Source: an uncultured Eubacteriales bacterium
Lineage (GTDB): Bacteria; Bacillota; Clostridia; Christensenellales; CAG-138
DNA: 64,000 bases
Direction of reading: 5' to 3'
NCBI GenBank assembly: GCA_900544965.1
Contig: UQXE01000006.1
Span: 5,342-69,341, forward strand
Part shown: piece by piece, positions 54,745 through 63,200 of the stretch
How the letters are laid out: each line of letters begins with the position of its first letter
How positions within the stretch are numbered: the stretch's first letter is position 1
Translations under genes and position numbers: made by a program
Notes under the pieces: generated by a model
Database searches by the model: none
The model's input: only the letters and a program-made list of their open reading frames with translations
What the model was told of the DNA's origin: nothing

Positions 54745-55427
54745 TCCGTCAATTCAAACTTATACCCAATGCCATACACGGTGTTTATCGCAAATCCAAG
54801 GCCACCGTGCGGAAACTTCTGCCTTATCCGCTTTATCTGCGTATCTACGGCTCTTGTATCGCCGAAGTAATCGTATCCCCATATTCTTGACAATATCTGC
54901 TCCCTTGAAAACACCTTTCCTGGGTGCGAGGCAAGCATCTCCAATATTTCAACCTCTTTGGGGGTAAACCTTACGGCGTCCCCATTGATTTTTACGCTGT
55001 AGTTGGCTAGATCAACCTCCAACCCGCCCAATTTCAGAGCCTTTGGGGGTTCGTCCGCTTGAGAGAGATATCTGCGCAGAACCGATTTGATTCGGGCGAT
55101 AACCTCCCTAATGCTGAACGGCTTTACTATGTAATCGTCAGCCCCAAGCTCCAATCCTAAGACCCTGTCGATCTCCTCTCCCTTGGCCGTAAGCATGATT
55201 ATTGGTACGCGGCTTTGCTGCCTGATCTCCCTGCAGACTTCAATGCCGGACATTACCGGCATCATTATGTCGAGTATTATAAGCGTCGGGTTCTGAGATT
55301 CAAATTTTTCAATAGCTTCCTTGCCGTTGAAAGCTGAGATGGCCTCGTATCCCTCTTCTCTTAAATAAACGCCAAGCGTTTCATGGATTATCGGCTGATC
55401 GTCGCAGATCAATATCTTTCGGTCCAT
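54741..55427 (-). CDS. PhoB/WalR-type response regulator
   Basis: A 228-residue OmpR-family regulator, phosphorylated at Asp53 (LDIMMPVMSG), with Lys102 in VKPFS and a C-terminal winged helix with TRAVDTQIKRIRQKF. GAGGTGATAAT precedes the ATG. It is quite similar to the first regulator of this window in its receiver domain, but the DNA recognition segments differ. Confidence 0.94.
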   Translation of the reverse strand: MDRKILICDDQPIIHETLGVYLREEGYEAISAFNGKEAIEKFESQNPTLIILDIMMPVMSGIEVCREIRQQSRVPIIMLTAKGEEIDRVLGLELGADDYIVKPFSIREVIARIKSVLRRYLSQADEPPKALKLGGLEVDLANYSVKINGDAVRFTPKEVEILEMLASHPGKVFSREQILSRIWGYDYFGDTRAVDTQIKRIRQKFPHGGLGFAINTVYGIGYKFELTE

Positions 55428-55445
55428 ATTATCACCTCTTTATCT

Positions 55446-55474
55446 ATTATAAATTACTTGATCGGACAAGGCAA
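55446..55474 (-). promoter_or_regulatory. Promoter of the second two-component operon
   Basis: On the minus strand TTGCCT (55469-55474), 17 bases, TATAAT (55446-55451), about 19 bases before the start codon. Confidence 0.7.
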
Positions 55475-56232
55475 TGGAGTTGGCGTAAGCGTCATAATTG
55501 TACAATATTAGGACATAATTGCAGCTTCTTTGTTGGCAGGGCCAGTTAAATTAAGATGCGTATTTCTTAAAAAAGCTTATTTTTGACTTTCTTGTGTTTT
55601 TAATTAGATCGCTTTTAAAATTGCTTGGCAAATTAAACTTATCCACTGATTGTTATACTGTTAAGCCAATAAATTTATACTTTTTTGTACACCAAATAGC
55701 TCGATAAAAGCGGCATATGGTAAATATAACATTATAAATTTGCAGGAAATACATTATCTTGCGCGATACCAATCGCCTATAAGGCCGAAATGGTATATCA
55801 GAGCTTACGGATTATCAATAGCTTCTGGACGAAATTGCCGCGGGGCGTAGTTATTGACCTGCTCATAATTAGAAGTATATATTCTGACGAAACCAAGGGG
55901 ATATATGTCGTAAAATATTTCTATTACCTGGGAAACAATAAAGCTGGCTGTACTATGGATCAGGATTATTTATGAAGACGACCGCATATGCTCAACCTTT
56001 GGTTCCTAAATCTTGGGAGACGCGAGTATATGTAACCGGTACTGCGCGGACCGCCGCATCTGGTTGGCGACAACTGTGCTGCGCTTTATGCCCCTTCTAT
56101 CGGCTTTTACCAAAAAAACGATCGGCGAGTAAACATCACTTTGCAGCCACAGGCGCTGTTGCATGAAAATCGACCTTCATCATTTACGTCGTCCTCCGCG
56201 ACAACAAATCCTGCTGTGCCAAATTATTGATG
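55475..56232. other. Long intergenic stretch with possible gene remnants
   Basis: No intact gene is convincing. In one plus-strand frame at about 56063-56229 a protein-like stretch reads LVGDNCAALYAPSIGFYQKN and continues to a TGA, while upstream the same frame is broken by a TAA. Three short overlapping open frames at 55790-56166 lack ribosome binding sites. A lone near-match to a DnaA box (TTATCCACT) lies at 55639. I read this as decayed DNA at the border of an accessory region. Confidence 0.4.
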
Positions 56233-56260
56233 TTCAACCTACATGTGCTGTGGGTATAAT
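56233..56260 (+). promoter_or_regulatory. Possible promoter of the P-loop kinase gene
   Basis: TTCAAC (56233-56238), 16 bases, TATAAT (56255-56260), 25 bases before the TTG start. The -35 is weak. Confidence 0.5.
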
Positions 56261-56285
56261 AAATACTATAAGGACGGTGACACGC

Positions 56286-56960
56286 TTGAACTTCATCAGA
56301 GGGATTATGCTTGAGGGCATTCCATGCGCTGGTAAAACATCGACATTCAACGCGGTGAAAAAGCTGCACACCGAAAGGGCGGACTGTGAGAGAGGCATCA
56401 TTGCTTTGGGTGAGCATTACTCCCAAGTATTGAACAGGATAAATGGTGAACCTGTCATACTGGAGCAAAATGCCCACTGTGCTCTTTTGAGTGAACGCCT
56501 GTCCATGTTGGAACGGTTGAACGCTTGGGCCTCCTCCTTGGGAGAGGCGCGGCGCCAATCTAGGGGGCTTTTTGTTCTGCTTGAACGATTTTATCTCAAT
56601 CACGTTGTCGCCTTTGATACGTGCTCTCAAAGCATGGAAATTTGCTGCATCCACCTTGGTTTTAAATGCATGCTGCTGACGATTTCCAATGATAACATTG
56701 TTCATCGCATCCGTTTGAGGGATGAACAAATGAATATCAAGCGACCGTCCGATGAGATTGAATTGCAAGCTTCTGATTACTTAGCTGTTCAGGAGCGTTT
56801 TCTTGTGGCTGTTAAGCGTATTTCTAGCCCTACTCTGATCATAAATACGGATTCCATGGACTGGAGTTCTTTTGCACATAATATCCTCTCTCTCAGATAT
56901 TGCTTGACTCTTTATAGCTGGTCCTGGTCAACAATCTCAAATAGTACTCAAAAACCATAG
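56286..56960 (+). CDS. P-loop kinase, nucleoside/nucleotide kinase-like
   Basis: A 224-residue protein starting with TTG, with AAGGACGGTGA 6 bases upstream. Walker A is LEGIPCAGKTSTF. A middle segment with LLERFYLNHVVAFD resembles the substrate-binding DR(Y/F) region of deoxynucleoside and thymidylate kinases, and RIRLRDEQ may be the LID. Function is inferred from the fold only. It sits alone next to a broken lysozyme gene and a solitary CRISPR repeat. Confidence 0.6.
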   Translation: MNFIRGIMLEGIPCAGKTSTFNAVKKLHTERADCERGIIALGEHYSQVLNRINGEPVILEQNAHCALLSERLSMLERLNAWASSLGEARRQSRGLFVLLERFYLNHVVAFDTCSQSMEICCIHLGFKCMLLTISNDNIVHRIRLRDEQMNIKRPSDEIELQASDYLAVQERFLVAVKRISSPTLIINTDSMDWSSFAHNILSLRYCLTLYSWSWSTISNSTQKP

Positions 56961-57009
56961 TAGATTAAAATTAAGGTTTAAGGAGGGCATTTATTATCTT
57001 TTTTGTGAA

Positions 57010-57315
57010 ATGTTTGCTCCCCAATATTTTGTCAGATTGGAACAAACACATCAAAACATTCTTCCGCCGGTTGCCGACGTTGAATTTTACGGCGAGTTTT
57101 TCAGATTCCCTCCAGAAAAGGATTATGTAGAACGCGAATTGACAGCAATGCTTCAGGTCCTTGAATCCCATTACGAAGTCAAACCCGTCATATACGTTAC
57201 CCAGAGAGCGTACAAGGCGTATGGAGTTACCAAGGGCTTTACAGCTTGCGATATAGATATTATCAAGTGGAGAGAACATAATAATGAAAACTACATCAAT
57301 ATATTATCTGCTTAA
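57010..57315 (+). pseudogene. Glycoside hydrolase family 25 muramidase fragment
   Basis: The 101-residue frame contains ILPPVADVEFYGEF, then VERELTAMLQVLESHYEVK and PVIYVTQRAYKAY, the middle of a GH25 (lysozyme M1 type) domain including the DxE active-site pair in ADVEFYG. A full GH25 domain is about 190 residues. The N-terminal strand with the first Asp and the C-terminal WQY part are missing, so the enzyme is broken. It is probably a phage lysin or host muramidase remnant. Confidence 0.7.
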
Positions 57316-57325
57316 TTAAACCACT

Positions 57326-57357
57326 GTCGCCCCCCATATGGGTGCGTGGATTGAAAT
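57326..57357 (+). CRISPR. Solitary CRISPR-type repeat, type I-C-like (single unit, no array)
   Basis: This 32-base unit starts GTCGCCCCCC and ends GTGCGTGGATTGAAAT, the form of type I-C repeats (GTCGC...GTGGATTGAAAC/T). The inner part can fold: CGC pairs with GCG and CCC with GGG around CATAT. No second copy, spacer or cas gene is visible in the window. A perfect terminator hairpin begins 7 bases after it. It may be the last repeat of a lost array or a solitary repeat unit of phage origin. Confidence 0.8.
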
Positions 57358-57363
57358 AAAGAA

Positions 57364-57397
57364 ATAGAAAGCCGTTAATAGCGGCTTTCTATTTTAT
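57364..57397 (+). terminator. Rho-independent terminator directly after the solitary repeat
   Basis: ATAGAAAGCCG (57364-57374) and CGGCTTTCTAT (57382-57392) make an 11-bp perfect stem with a 7-base loop, followed by TTTATT. It would end any plus-strand transcript containing the CRISPR-type repeat. Confidence 0.85.
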
Positions 57398-57450
57398 TGT
57401 AATTGCGAAGATCTTCCCAGCTATAAAAAAGTGTTCGTATCTCCGCGCCA

Positions 57451-57527
57451 TGGTGGAGCTTACCGGATTCGAACCGGTGATCTCTACACTGCCAGTGTAG
57501 CGCGATAGCCAACTTCGCTAAAGCCCC
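57451..57527 (-). tRNA. tRNA-Ala (anticodon GGC)
   Basis: A complete 77-base cloverleaf including encoded CCA. The acceptor stem pairs GGGGCTT with AAGCTCC and includes G3-U70, the alanine identity pair. The D-stem is GCG/CGC, the anticodon stem CTACA/TGTAG with loop CTGGCAG (anticodon GGC), and the T-arm ACCGG-TTCGAAT-CCGGT. It is the only tRNA in the window. Confidence 0.96.
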
Positions 57528-57598
57528 AAAAGCTATATCAGATTCTTTCGTTAACCTATTGGTTTGGTTAACTGAGCTAAAGCTCTGAACCGAAGACA

Positions 57599-57627
57599 AT
57601 TATAACCTATACTCATCGTTTTGTAAA
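57599..57627 (-). promoter_or_regulatory. tRNA-Ala promoter
   Basis: On the minus strand TTTACA (57622-57627), 17 bases, TATAAT (57599-57604). The leader before the mature tRNA is about 65 bases and includes a D-arm-like piece (TTTAGCTCAGTT), possibly the 5' half of a lost tRNA. Confidence 0.65.
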
Positions 57628-57780
57628 GTGGTAATATGATTTTTATTTGTACATTTTGGATTTGACAGATAAAATCGATATATAGGCCTATTTGGGCATG
57701 ACGCGGTTTTAATACCCGCGCCATGCAAAGCGTATCAACTACAACCAATGATTGATAGAGCGGTTTTCAGTATGTTGACT

Positions 57781-58065
57781 TTATTCCTCCTTTCCTCCTG
57801 TAAATCGCTTTACCATCTCAATTCCCCCGTTCGCGCTCAAAGAAACTATTGCGGCATTAAGAGGTACCAAAAACGCATTGCCCAGATCCAGCTGTCCAGT
57901 AAAATAGTACGCCGGATACAGCACCGCGATCGCTATAACCCAGCTCCAGATTTGAGTAGGTATCTTGTTGATAGCTCCCAGTCCTTTAGTTAACTGTGTG
58001 ATAACGCATACCATCAATAGGGCTCCCGCTTGGGTAGCGAGTACTGCCCATGTTGTAAATTCCAT
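57781..58065 (-). CDS. Phage-type holin
   Basis: A 94-residue protein with two to three hydrophobic helices (about 5-25, LATQAGALLMVCVITQLTKG; about 40-60, WSWVIAIAVLYPAYYF; a third weaker at about 65-80) and a charged C-terminus (MVKRFTGGKEE). TTGGAGGATAAAACA fixes the start at 58065. Together with the endolysin gene upstream on the same strand it forms a lysis pair, the holin letting the lysin reach the wall. Confidence 0.75.
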   Translation of the reverse strand: MEFTTWAVLATQAGALLMVCVITQLTKGLGAINKIPTQIWSWVIAIAVLYPAYYFTGQLDLGNAFLVPLNAAIVSLSANGGIEMVKRFTGGKEE

Positions 58066-58343
58066 TGTTTTATCCTCCAATTATATATTTGTTTAAAATA
58101 TAGATTTCAAACCAGTCGATCCTATTGCACAGCTATATGTGTACACGTCCGACTGTTATAAGCTATACTTGTGATGCAGATCTCAAAAAACATCAGCTTA
58201 AACGCCGTTTCTGCTGCATACTGATTATATTTTTCAAAACTCGTTAAAACTTTCAACAAGTAGTGTTTTTATTATATTTCCGTCGTTTGATTAAATCTTT
58301 AATTACTAGTTTCTGTATCACCTCCATAGGGTCTAACCTTGCT

Positions 58344-59105
58344 TTAGCTCAAACTTGTGCCGTACACCTTATCTCCAACTTTTATTAACAGCTTTACCGT
58401 ATCCGGCAACGCTGATGCACTGCAGGATCCTCCGTGAGCTGCTGAAAACGCCGCTATTCCGGCCATAGTCCTTTCGCCAACTTTGCCGTCTGCCGTGCCG
58501 CAGTCATAGCCTAGCCCGTTTAGAGCTGCCTGCAACGCCTTAATGTCATTACCTTGCATCATTGGCGACGTATGTTGTAATACTACTGCCATTATGTTAT
58601 CTCCTTCCTCAAATAAATCAAATCTGCCAAAATGCGTCCAATAGACGGCTCCTTTTGCATCTATGCCATGCTCTATGACACCCTCGTCACGACCAAAACC
58701 CTCAATTACATTTCCATTTCCCATATAAACGCCCACATGGAATATCTTAGAGCCATCATGTCTAAACGTCATATCTCCAGGCCTCAAATCGACCTTATTA
58801 ATTGGCTTGCATCTGGCGTATAATCCTCTGCTATTGATGTCGGATGATTGCAAACCCAGCTTGTTCAGCGCCCAGTAAATAAGCCCCGAGCAGTCAAACG
58901 CGCGTATTTCGGTTACTCCATCCCGTACCCGCCTGTCATACAGGGCAATCGCGCGGTTGGCGTTTGCGGTGCTGGTCTCGTGCCGTTTTATCCAGTCTTT
59001 TGGAGCATCCATTGATCTTAGGTCCTCCCCATTGCCGCCCCATACATAGATACCCCTATTGGTCTGTGTACTTAATACCTCTATGAATTTGTCTATTGTG
59101 TTCAC
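58344..59105 (-). CDS. NlpC/P60 endolysin with peptidoglycan-binding domain
   Basis: A 253-residue cell-wall hydrolase without signal peptide, hence probably holin-dependent. The NlpC/P60 domain (about 15-165) has the catalytic Cys in AFDCSGLIYWAL and the His in IFHVGVYMGNG. A peptidoglycan-binding (PG_binding_1-like) part with MQGNDIKALQAALNGLGYDC occupies about 180-250. Start is GTG after AGGAGGCGG. The 278 bases between it and the holin hold a GGAGGTGA site without a usable gene. It is a remaining prophage lysis module or a domesticated one. Confidence 0.85.
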   Translation of the reverse strand: MNTIDKFIEVLSTQTNRGIYVWGGNGEDLRSMDAPKDWIKRHETSTANANRAIALYDRRVRDGVTEIRAFDCSGLIYWALNKLGLQSSDINSRGLYARCKPINKVDLRPGDMTFRHDGSKIFHVGVYMGNGNVIEGFGRDEGVIEHGIDAKGAVYWTHFGRFDLFEEGDNIMAVVLQHTSPMMQGNDIKALQAALNGLGYDCGTADGKVGERTMAGIAAFSAAHGGSCSASALPDTVKLLIKVGDKVYGTSLS

Positions 59106-59515
59106 AATACCGCCTCCTGTTTATATCCTTCAATATACCGTATTAATTTCCATTAGCCTTTAATAACGGCATATATCTATGCAAACTATTATGTGCCTTC
59201 GCGCCACGTTTCTGGATTGGAGTCTGCTTGGTCAATCCAAAGTTAATAAGGAACGCAGGCAATCAAGGCCTGTCTTGCCTCGGTATGGTCCTCTCCAGCG
59301 CTGCGGAAAAAATATCTGTGACATTGCACCGTAACAGCCGCCTATATACATATATTCACTTTCCCTATAAACGGTTAATAATATATTGAAAAACGAGCGC
59401 TTTGCTCTTTATGGACGGTCTTAAACCCTGTTATTGATTCTTGCTTACTAAAATTTCTTTGATATATATCATTCCGTAGCTTTAACGGCTTCATAGCTCT
59501 ATTCTGGTATTATAA
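59106..59515. other. Intergenic stretch without a recognisable gene
   Basis: I see no reading frame, RNA or clear promoter. Short inverted repeats (GGATTG/CAATCC near 59215-59240, AGGCA/TGCCT near 59257-59280) have no assigned role. Confidence 0.4.
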
Positions 59516-59848
59516 TTGCAGACATTTACCGTTATAACTATTGAGGATTACCGGCATGGTGCATGCTTTGCACCATACGGACAGCGGACGATAACGGCTA
59601 TAGCAAATTGCCTAAAGCCGATTAGCAAAACAGGCGTTTGGGCATTTATTATATTTGGCCCTCCGTATTATGATTTGTACCTGAAATACTCTCAGATTGC
59701 ATGGGAGATATACGGCGAATTAGAACCCTTCGGACTTGACGAGTGTTTGTTGGACGTAACCAGCAACAAATACTTGTTCGGGGACGTAAAAGCGATTGAA
59801 GATAAACCGCGGGAACGGATCAAGTTCGACTTTGGCGTTCATGTATAG
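59516..59848 (+). pseudogene. Y-family DNA polymerase (DinB/Pol IV-like) fragment
   Basis: Within the 110-residue frame the stretch YLKYSQIAWEIYGELEPFG followed by LDECLLDVTSNKYLFGDVKA and RERIKFDFGVHV matches the palm of Firmicute Y-family polymerases, including the acidic pair in LDE. A stop follows at once, where intact proteins continue with the SIGVSFNKIFAK region. The first 30 residues match poorly. The catalytic first Asp, thumb and little finger are absent, so it is a remnant. Confidence 0.7.
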
Positions 59849-60217
59849 GCCGGCGTTTAGGGAGAAAACAGGACAGCGCTTCTTGGTTGAGGATGTTTTC
59901 CCCGTTACGAAGCAGCTGCTGCGCCCGTCAGTCCGTGGGCCAGCGCAAACCGCGGGCGTACGATGCGCATCCATTATGGCATGCCGCCCCACGGCGGCTT
60001 AACACCGGAGCTTCAGTTCAGTTGCGAAGCGGATTCGGCACGCATCCTTTACGGCGGTGCGGGCGATGCTGGCCTTGTCTAGCTTGCGTCAGGGGAATTT
60101 GCCCCGGATGGGCTCTTCCGCCCGCATACCTATGCGCTCACTCCCACACCTTACGGAGTTATGTGTGAGGCATGCGATTATGCCAGACTGATGGCGTTTC
60201 GCATGTTCTGATCTTGA
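59849..60217. other. GC-rich stretch without a recognisable gene
   Basis: Base composition rises sharply here and continues into the helicase gene. Open frames exist only because stops are rare in GC-rich DNA; none has a ribosome binding site or familiar motif. Confidence 0.4.
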
Positions 60218-63200
60218 TCATCTGCCCTTTTCCAAATGCTTGCATACCGTCCCCACATAGGGAATGTTCTTCCAAAGGTCGTAATCGCCGATCACACCCA
60301 GGCGGTATTTCGCTCGCGAAACCGCAACGTTTATGATGTTGGGCTTCTGCCCGACCCATTGGGCTGCGCCCTTTCCGCTTTGCCCATCGCAGCCGAGCAC
60401 CAACAGCACCTCGTTCGCTTCCTTGCCCTGGAAGGTATGGATCGTTCCACAGCTTTCCTTGAGCCAGGCCCGGATTTCTTCCAGTTCCAACTCCGGTAAC
60501 GCCTTATGGAGCGCCGGATAGAGCGCATCCTGCAAAGCCCGGTTCACCGTGGTAAAAGGCGTAATGAGATAGAGCTTTGGCAACCCTTCATATACCGCAG
60601 CCGCCTTGCTCACCAGTTGGGCCGCCGCGTCGATCTGCTCCGGCACTGAATGGTTTTTGTTGCCCCTCTCCGTCCCCTTTACATCCAGCCAAATGGATTG
60701 GGGAAACAGGAATCGTTTTCCGCCGGGCTCGGCGGTTTTCTGGAACATCCTGCCGTTGTAGGCGACCTCGTTGGAGATTGCGAACATCGGGTTGAGGCAG
60801 CGACGGTGAACCACAAGCGGACAACCCAGCCACAGCTCTTCCCCGTTCAGCATCCGGACGCCGCCATAGCGATTGCATCGGTCGGCCAACACCTGGACGG
60901 ACAGGTCCGGCAGGCGGTAAGGCTCAGGGATCCCGTTTTCATCAGCAAAGCGCTTGCGCAGCTCCACTGGGATGGTCACGATCGGCTCCACCTGCAGCGG
61001 ATCGCCGACGACGATAGCACTCCGCGTCCGCCACAGTGCGCCCAAAGCACTCTGCGGGGTTGCCTGACCCGATTCGTCGACCACGAGGAGCCCGAATTCC
61101 TCTGCCTGCACCCCGCCGAGGAAGGATTGCACGGACGCGAATGTCGTCGATATGACCGGCACGATCAAAAGAAGCGTGTTGAGCAAATCGGCATAGGCCG
61201 CACGGCAATCCTCCTTATCCGTGAATTTGCCATCCCACATGGCGAAAAGCCGCCACAGGTTTTGCTTAACGCAGTTGCTCGAAAGTGTAAACGCCTTGTG
61301 CAGCATCAGTGCCTGGTAAAACAGTTCCTCCCGCGCTCTGTCGAATCCAGCGCACGTCCAGGGGCAGGCCGTCTGCGAAGGCTCGTTTGCGCTGATGTTT
61401 TTCCAGAACGCCGCGTCCGCCCAGTTGCCGCCAAACCGTGCCCGCTCGGGTTCCACTGCCGCGTTTGCATCCGCAAGTTTCGCCTCCGCCTGCAGGAGGG
61501 TTTCCTGCGCGGAACGCGCGGCATCCTCCTGCTCATGGCGGGCGCTTTTGAGTCGCGTCACCTGGATGAGCGTCTCCTGCACAGCCTGCTCCGTCTCCAG
61601 CCATTTCTTTACCATAGGATCCTTCCGATACCGGAGGATGCGTTTGAGGAAAGGGACGGCGCTTTTGAGCAGGGCAGCGTTTTCCCGCTGGAGCGCAAGC
61701 CTGCGTTCCGCTTCCGTCTGCGCGTTTTGGCTTTCCGCCAGGCGCGCTTGTTCTTTGCAGGCTGCCAGTAACGCTTCTTTTCCGGCCTCAGCCGCGTCCT
61801 CCTGCTGTGCCAGCAAGGCCTGCGCCTGTGCGATTTTTTCCTGCTCGTCCCTTACGGCCTGCAACGCCTTGGCAAAGCGTTCGCGCGCCGCGTTCCAATC
61901 CACGGTTTCCTCCGCATAATGGCACCGGAGCGTGGCGCCCTCCTTCGCCCACCAGAGGCGGTCCTTGAGCGCCTTCAAGTGCCCCTTTTTCCCGAGTTTG
62001 GCGGAAATGAGGCCCCAAGCCGGTTCCCCCAGAAGCTCGGTAGCTACGTCCGCAAAGTATGTTTCCTCCATCGTTTGCCGCCCCGCGCCGGAAAACCGAC
62101 CGGTCCGGTCCTCCTGGATCGCCTTGGGCAGCTCCATTGATATGTTCTCCACCGCCGCGTTGTTGTTGGAAGCCACAAGGATTCCATATGCGGAAAGGTC
62201 TTGGTTCAGCTTATAATAGCTCTGGTTATATTGATCTGGCGGCGCCTGGAACGCTTGCTTGCGGAATGCGTCGTCCGGAGCAGCATACTCCGCCATCCGG
62301 ATTGCCCGCTCCACCACATTGGAAGCGATGATTTCCTTTAAAAGCGTGGTCTTTCCAGTGCCTGGCGGGCCGTTGACAGAGAATATCCTCTGCTCGCCGG
62401 AAACAGCAAGGTTGATGCCCAGCTGCTGCATCAGGCTTGGGCTGTATCGGGATGGCCACGCACCGAGCGGGAACGCATCCGCGCGAAGCCAGCGCCGCAT
62501 TTGCTCCGTATCGGTATCGATCTGCACCCGTTCCGCTTTCGGAACCGGCTCAACCATAGCCTGAACGTAGACCGAAACCGTTTTCGTCGGCGCCTTGCGG
62601 ATCGCCTCCATATCCTTTAGATAAAAGCTCTGCAAGAGCTCTGTCGAAGGGTCCAGCGGCGGGAATTCACCCTTCTTGTTGGCGTGCTGCTTCTTTTCGC
62701 GCGCCCAGAGCGCGGACTTAAGCAGTCCGTCCGCCACGCCGAGGCCTCCGCAAACCTCGCCGAACAGCACAAGTAGCTTTTCTTTGGAAAACGCCGGCTC
62801 GCACGCTTCCTTCTGCCGCTGTAACAGGGCGTCGTTCCAAGCGTGCTGCAGCTTTTCCAGTTCCGCCGCGTCCAACTTTGCGGATATTGAACCCTCCCGG
62901 ACGAGCGTGCAGGCGGCCCAGGCGAAACTTGATATGGCAAACGAATTCGCTATATACTGCCCGTTTTCATTGAGCTTCATCGCGCAGAGGCAAGTCGCCG
63001 AATTTTCGGCTTCGATGGCGCTTTCCTCCGCGTCCAGGCGCAGCGCTTCTAGCATCCAGCCGATCAAATCACGCGTTTTGCCCCAACCGAGATACACGTC
63101 ATAGGCTGTGCGGACCAGCGGGTTGTTATTGGTTTGCGCCCAGGGTTCGCCATGTGTTGTAAGATTCACATCCTGCTTCGGTTCAACCGGCCAACAGGGG

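Noticed and set aside
55639..55647. Near-match to a DnaA box (TTATCCACT)
   Set aside because: Single copy without a cluster or AT-rich unwinding element tied to it; not evidence for an origin.
57326..57357. A true CRISPR array here
   Set aside because: Only one repeat copy is present, followed by a terminator; no spacers or cas genes are in the window, so it is reported as a solitary repeat only.
57528..57600. A second tRNA gene upstream of tRNA-Ala
   Set aside because: Only a D-arm-like piece is present; no anticodon arm, T-arm or paired acceptor can be drawn.
58081..58343. Short peptide gene after GGAGGTGA between endolysin and holin
   Set aside because: No ATG, GTG or TTG stands at a usable distance except one within the site itself, and the resulting 22 codons look random.
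59849..60168. Continuation of the Y-family polymerase or a separate gene in GC-rich DNA
   Set aside because: None of the plus-strand frames shows the next polymerase motifs, and the Arg/Cys/Pro-rich translations look like random GC-rich DNA.
60650..61771. 373-codon plus-strand open frame antisense to the helicase
   Set aside because: It lies in GC-rich DNA where stops are rare, lacks a ribosome binding site and motifs, and the opposite frame has all helicase motifs.
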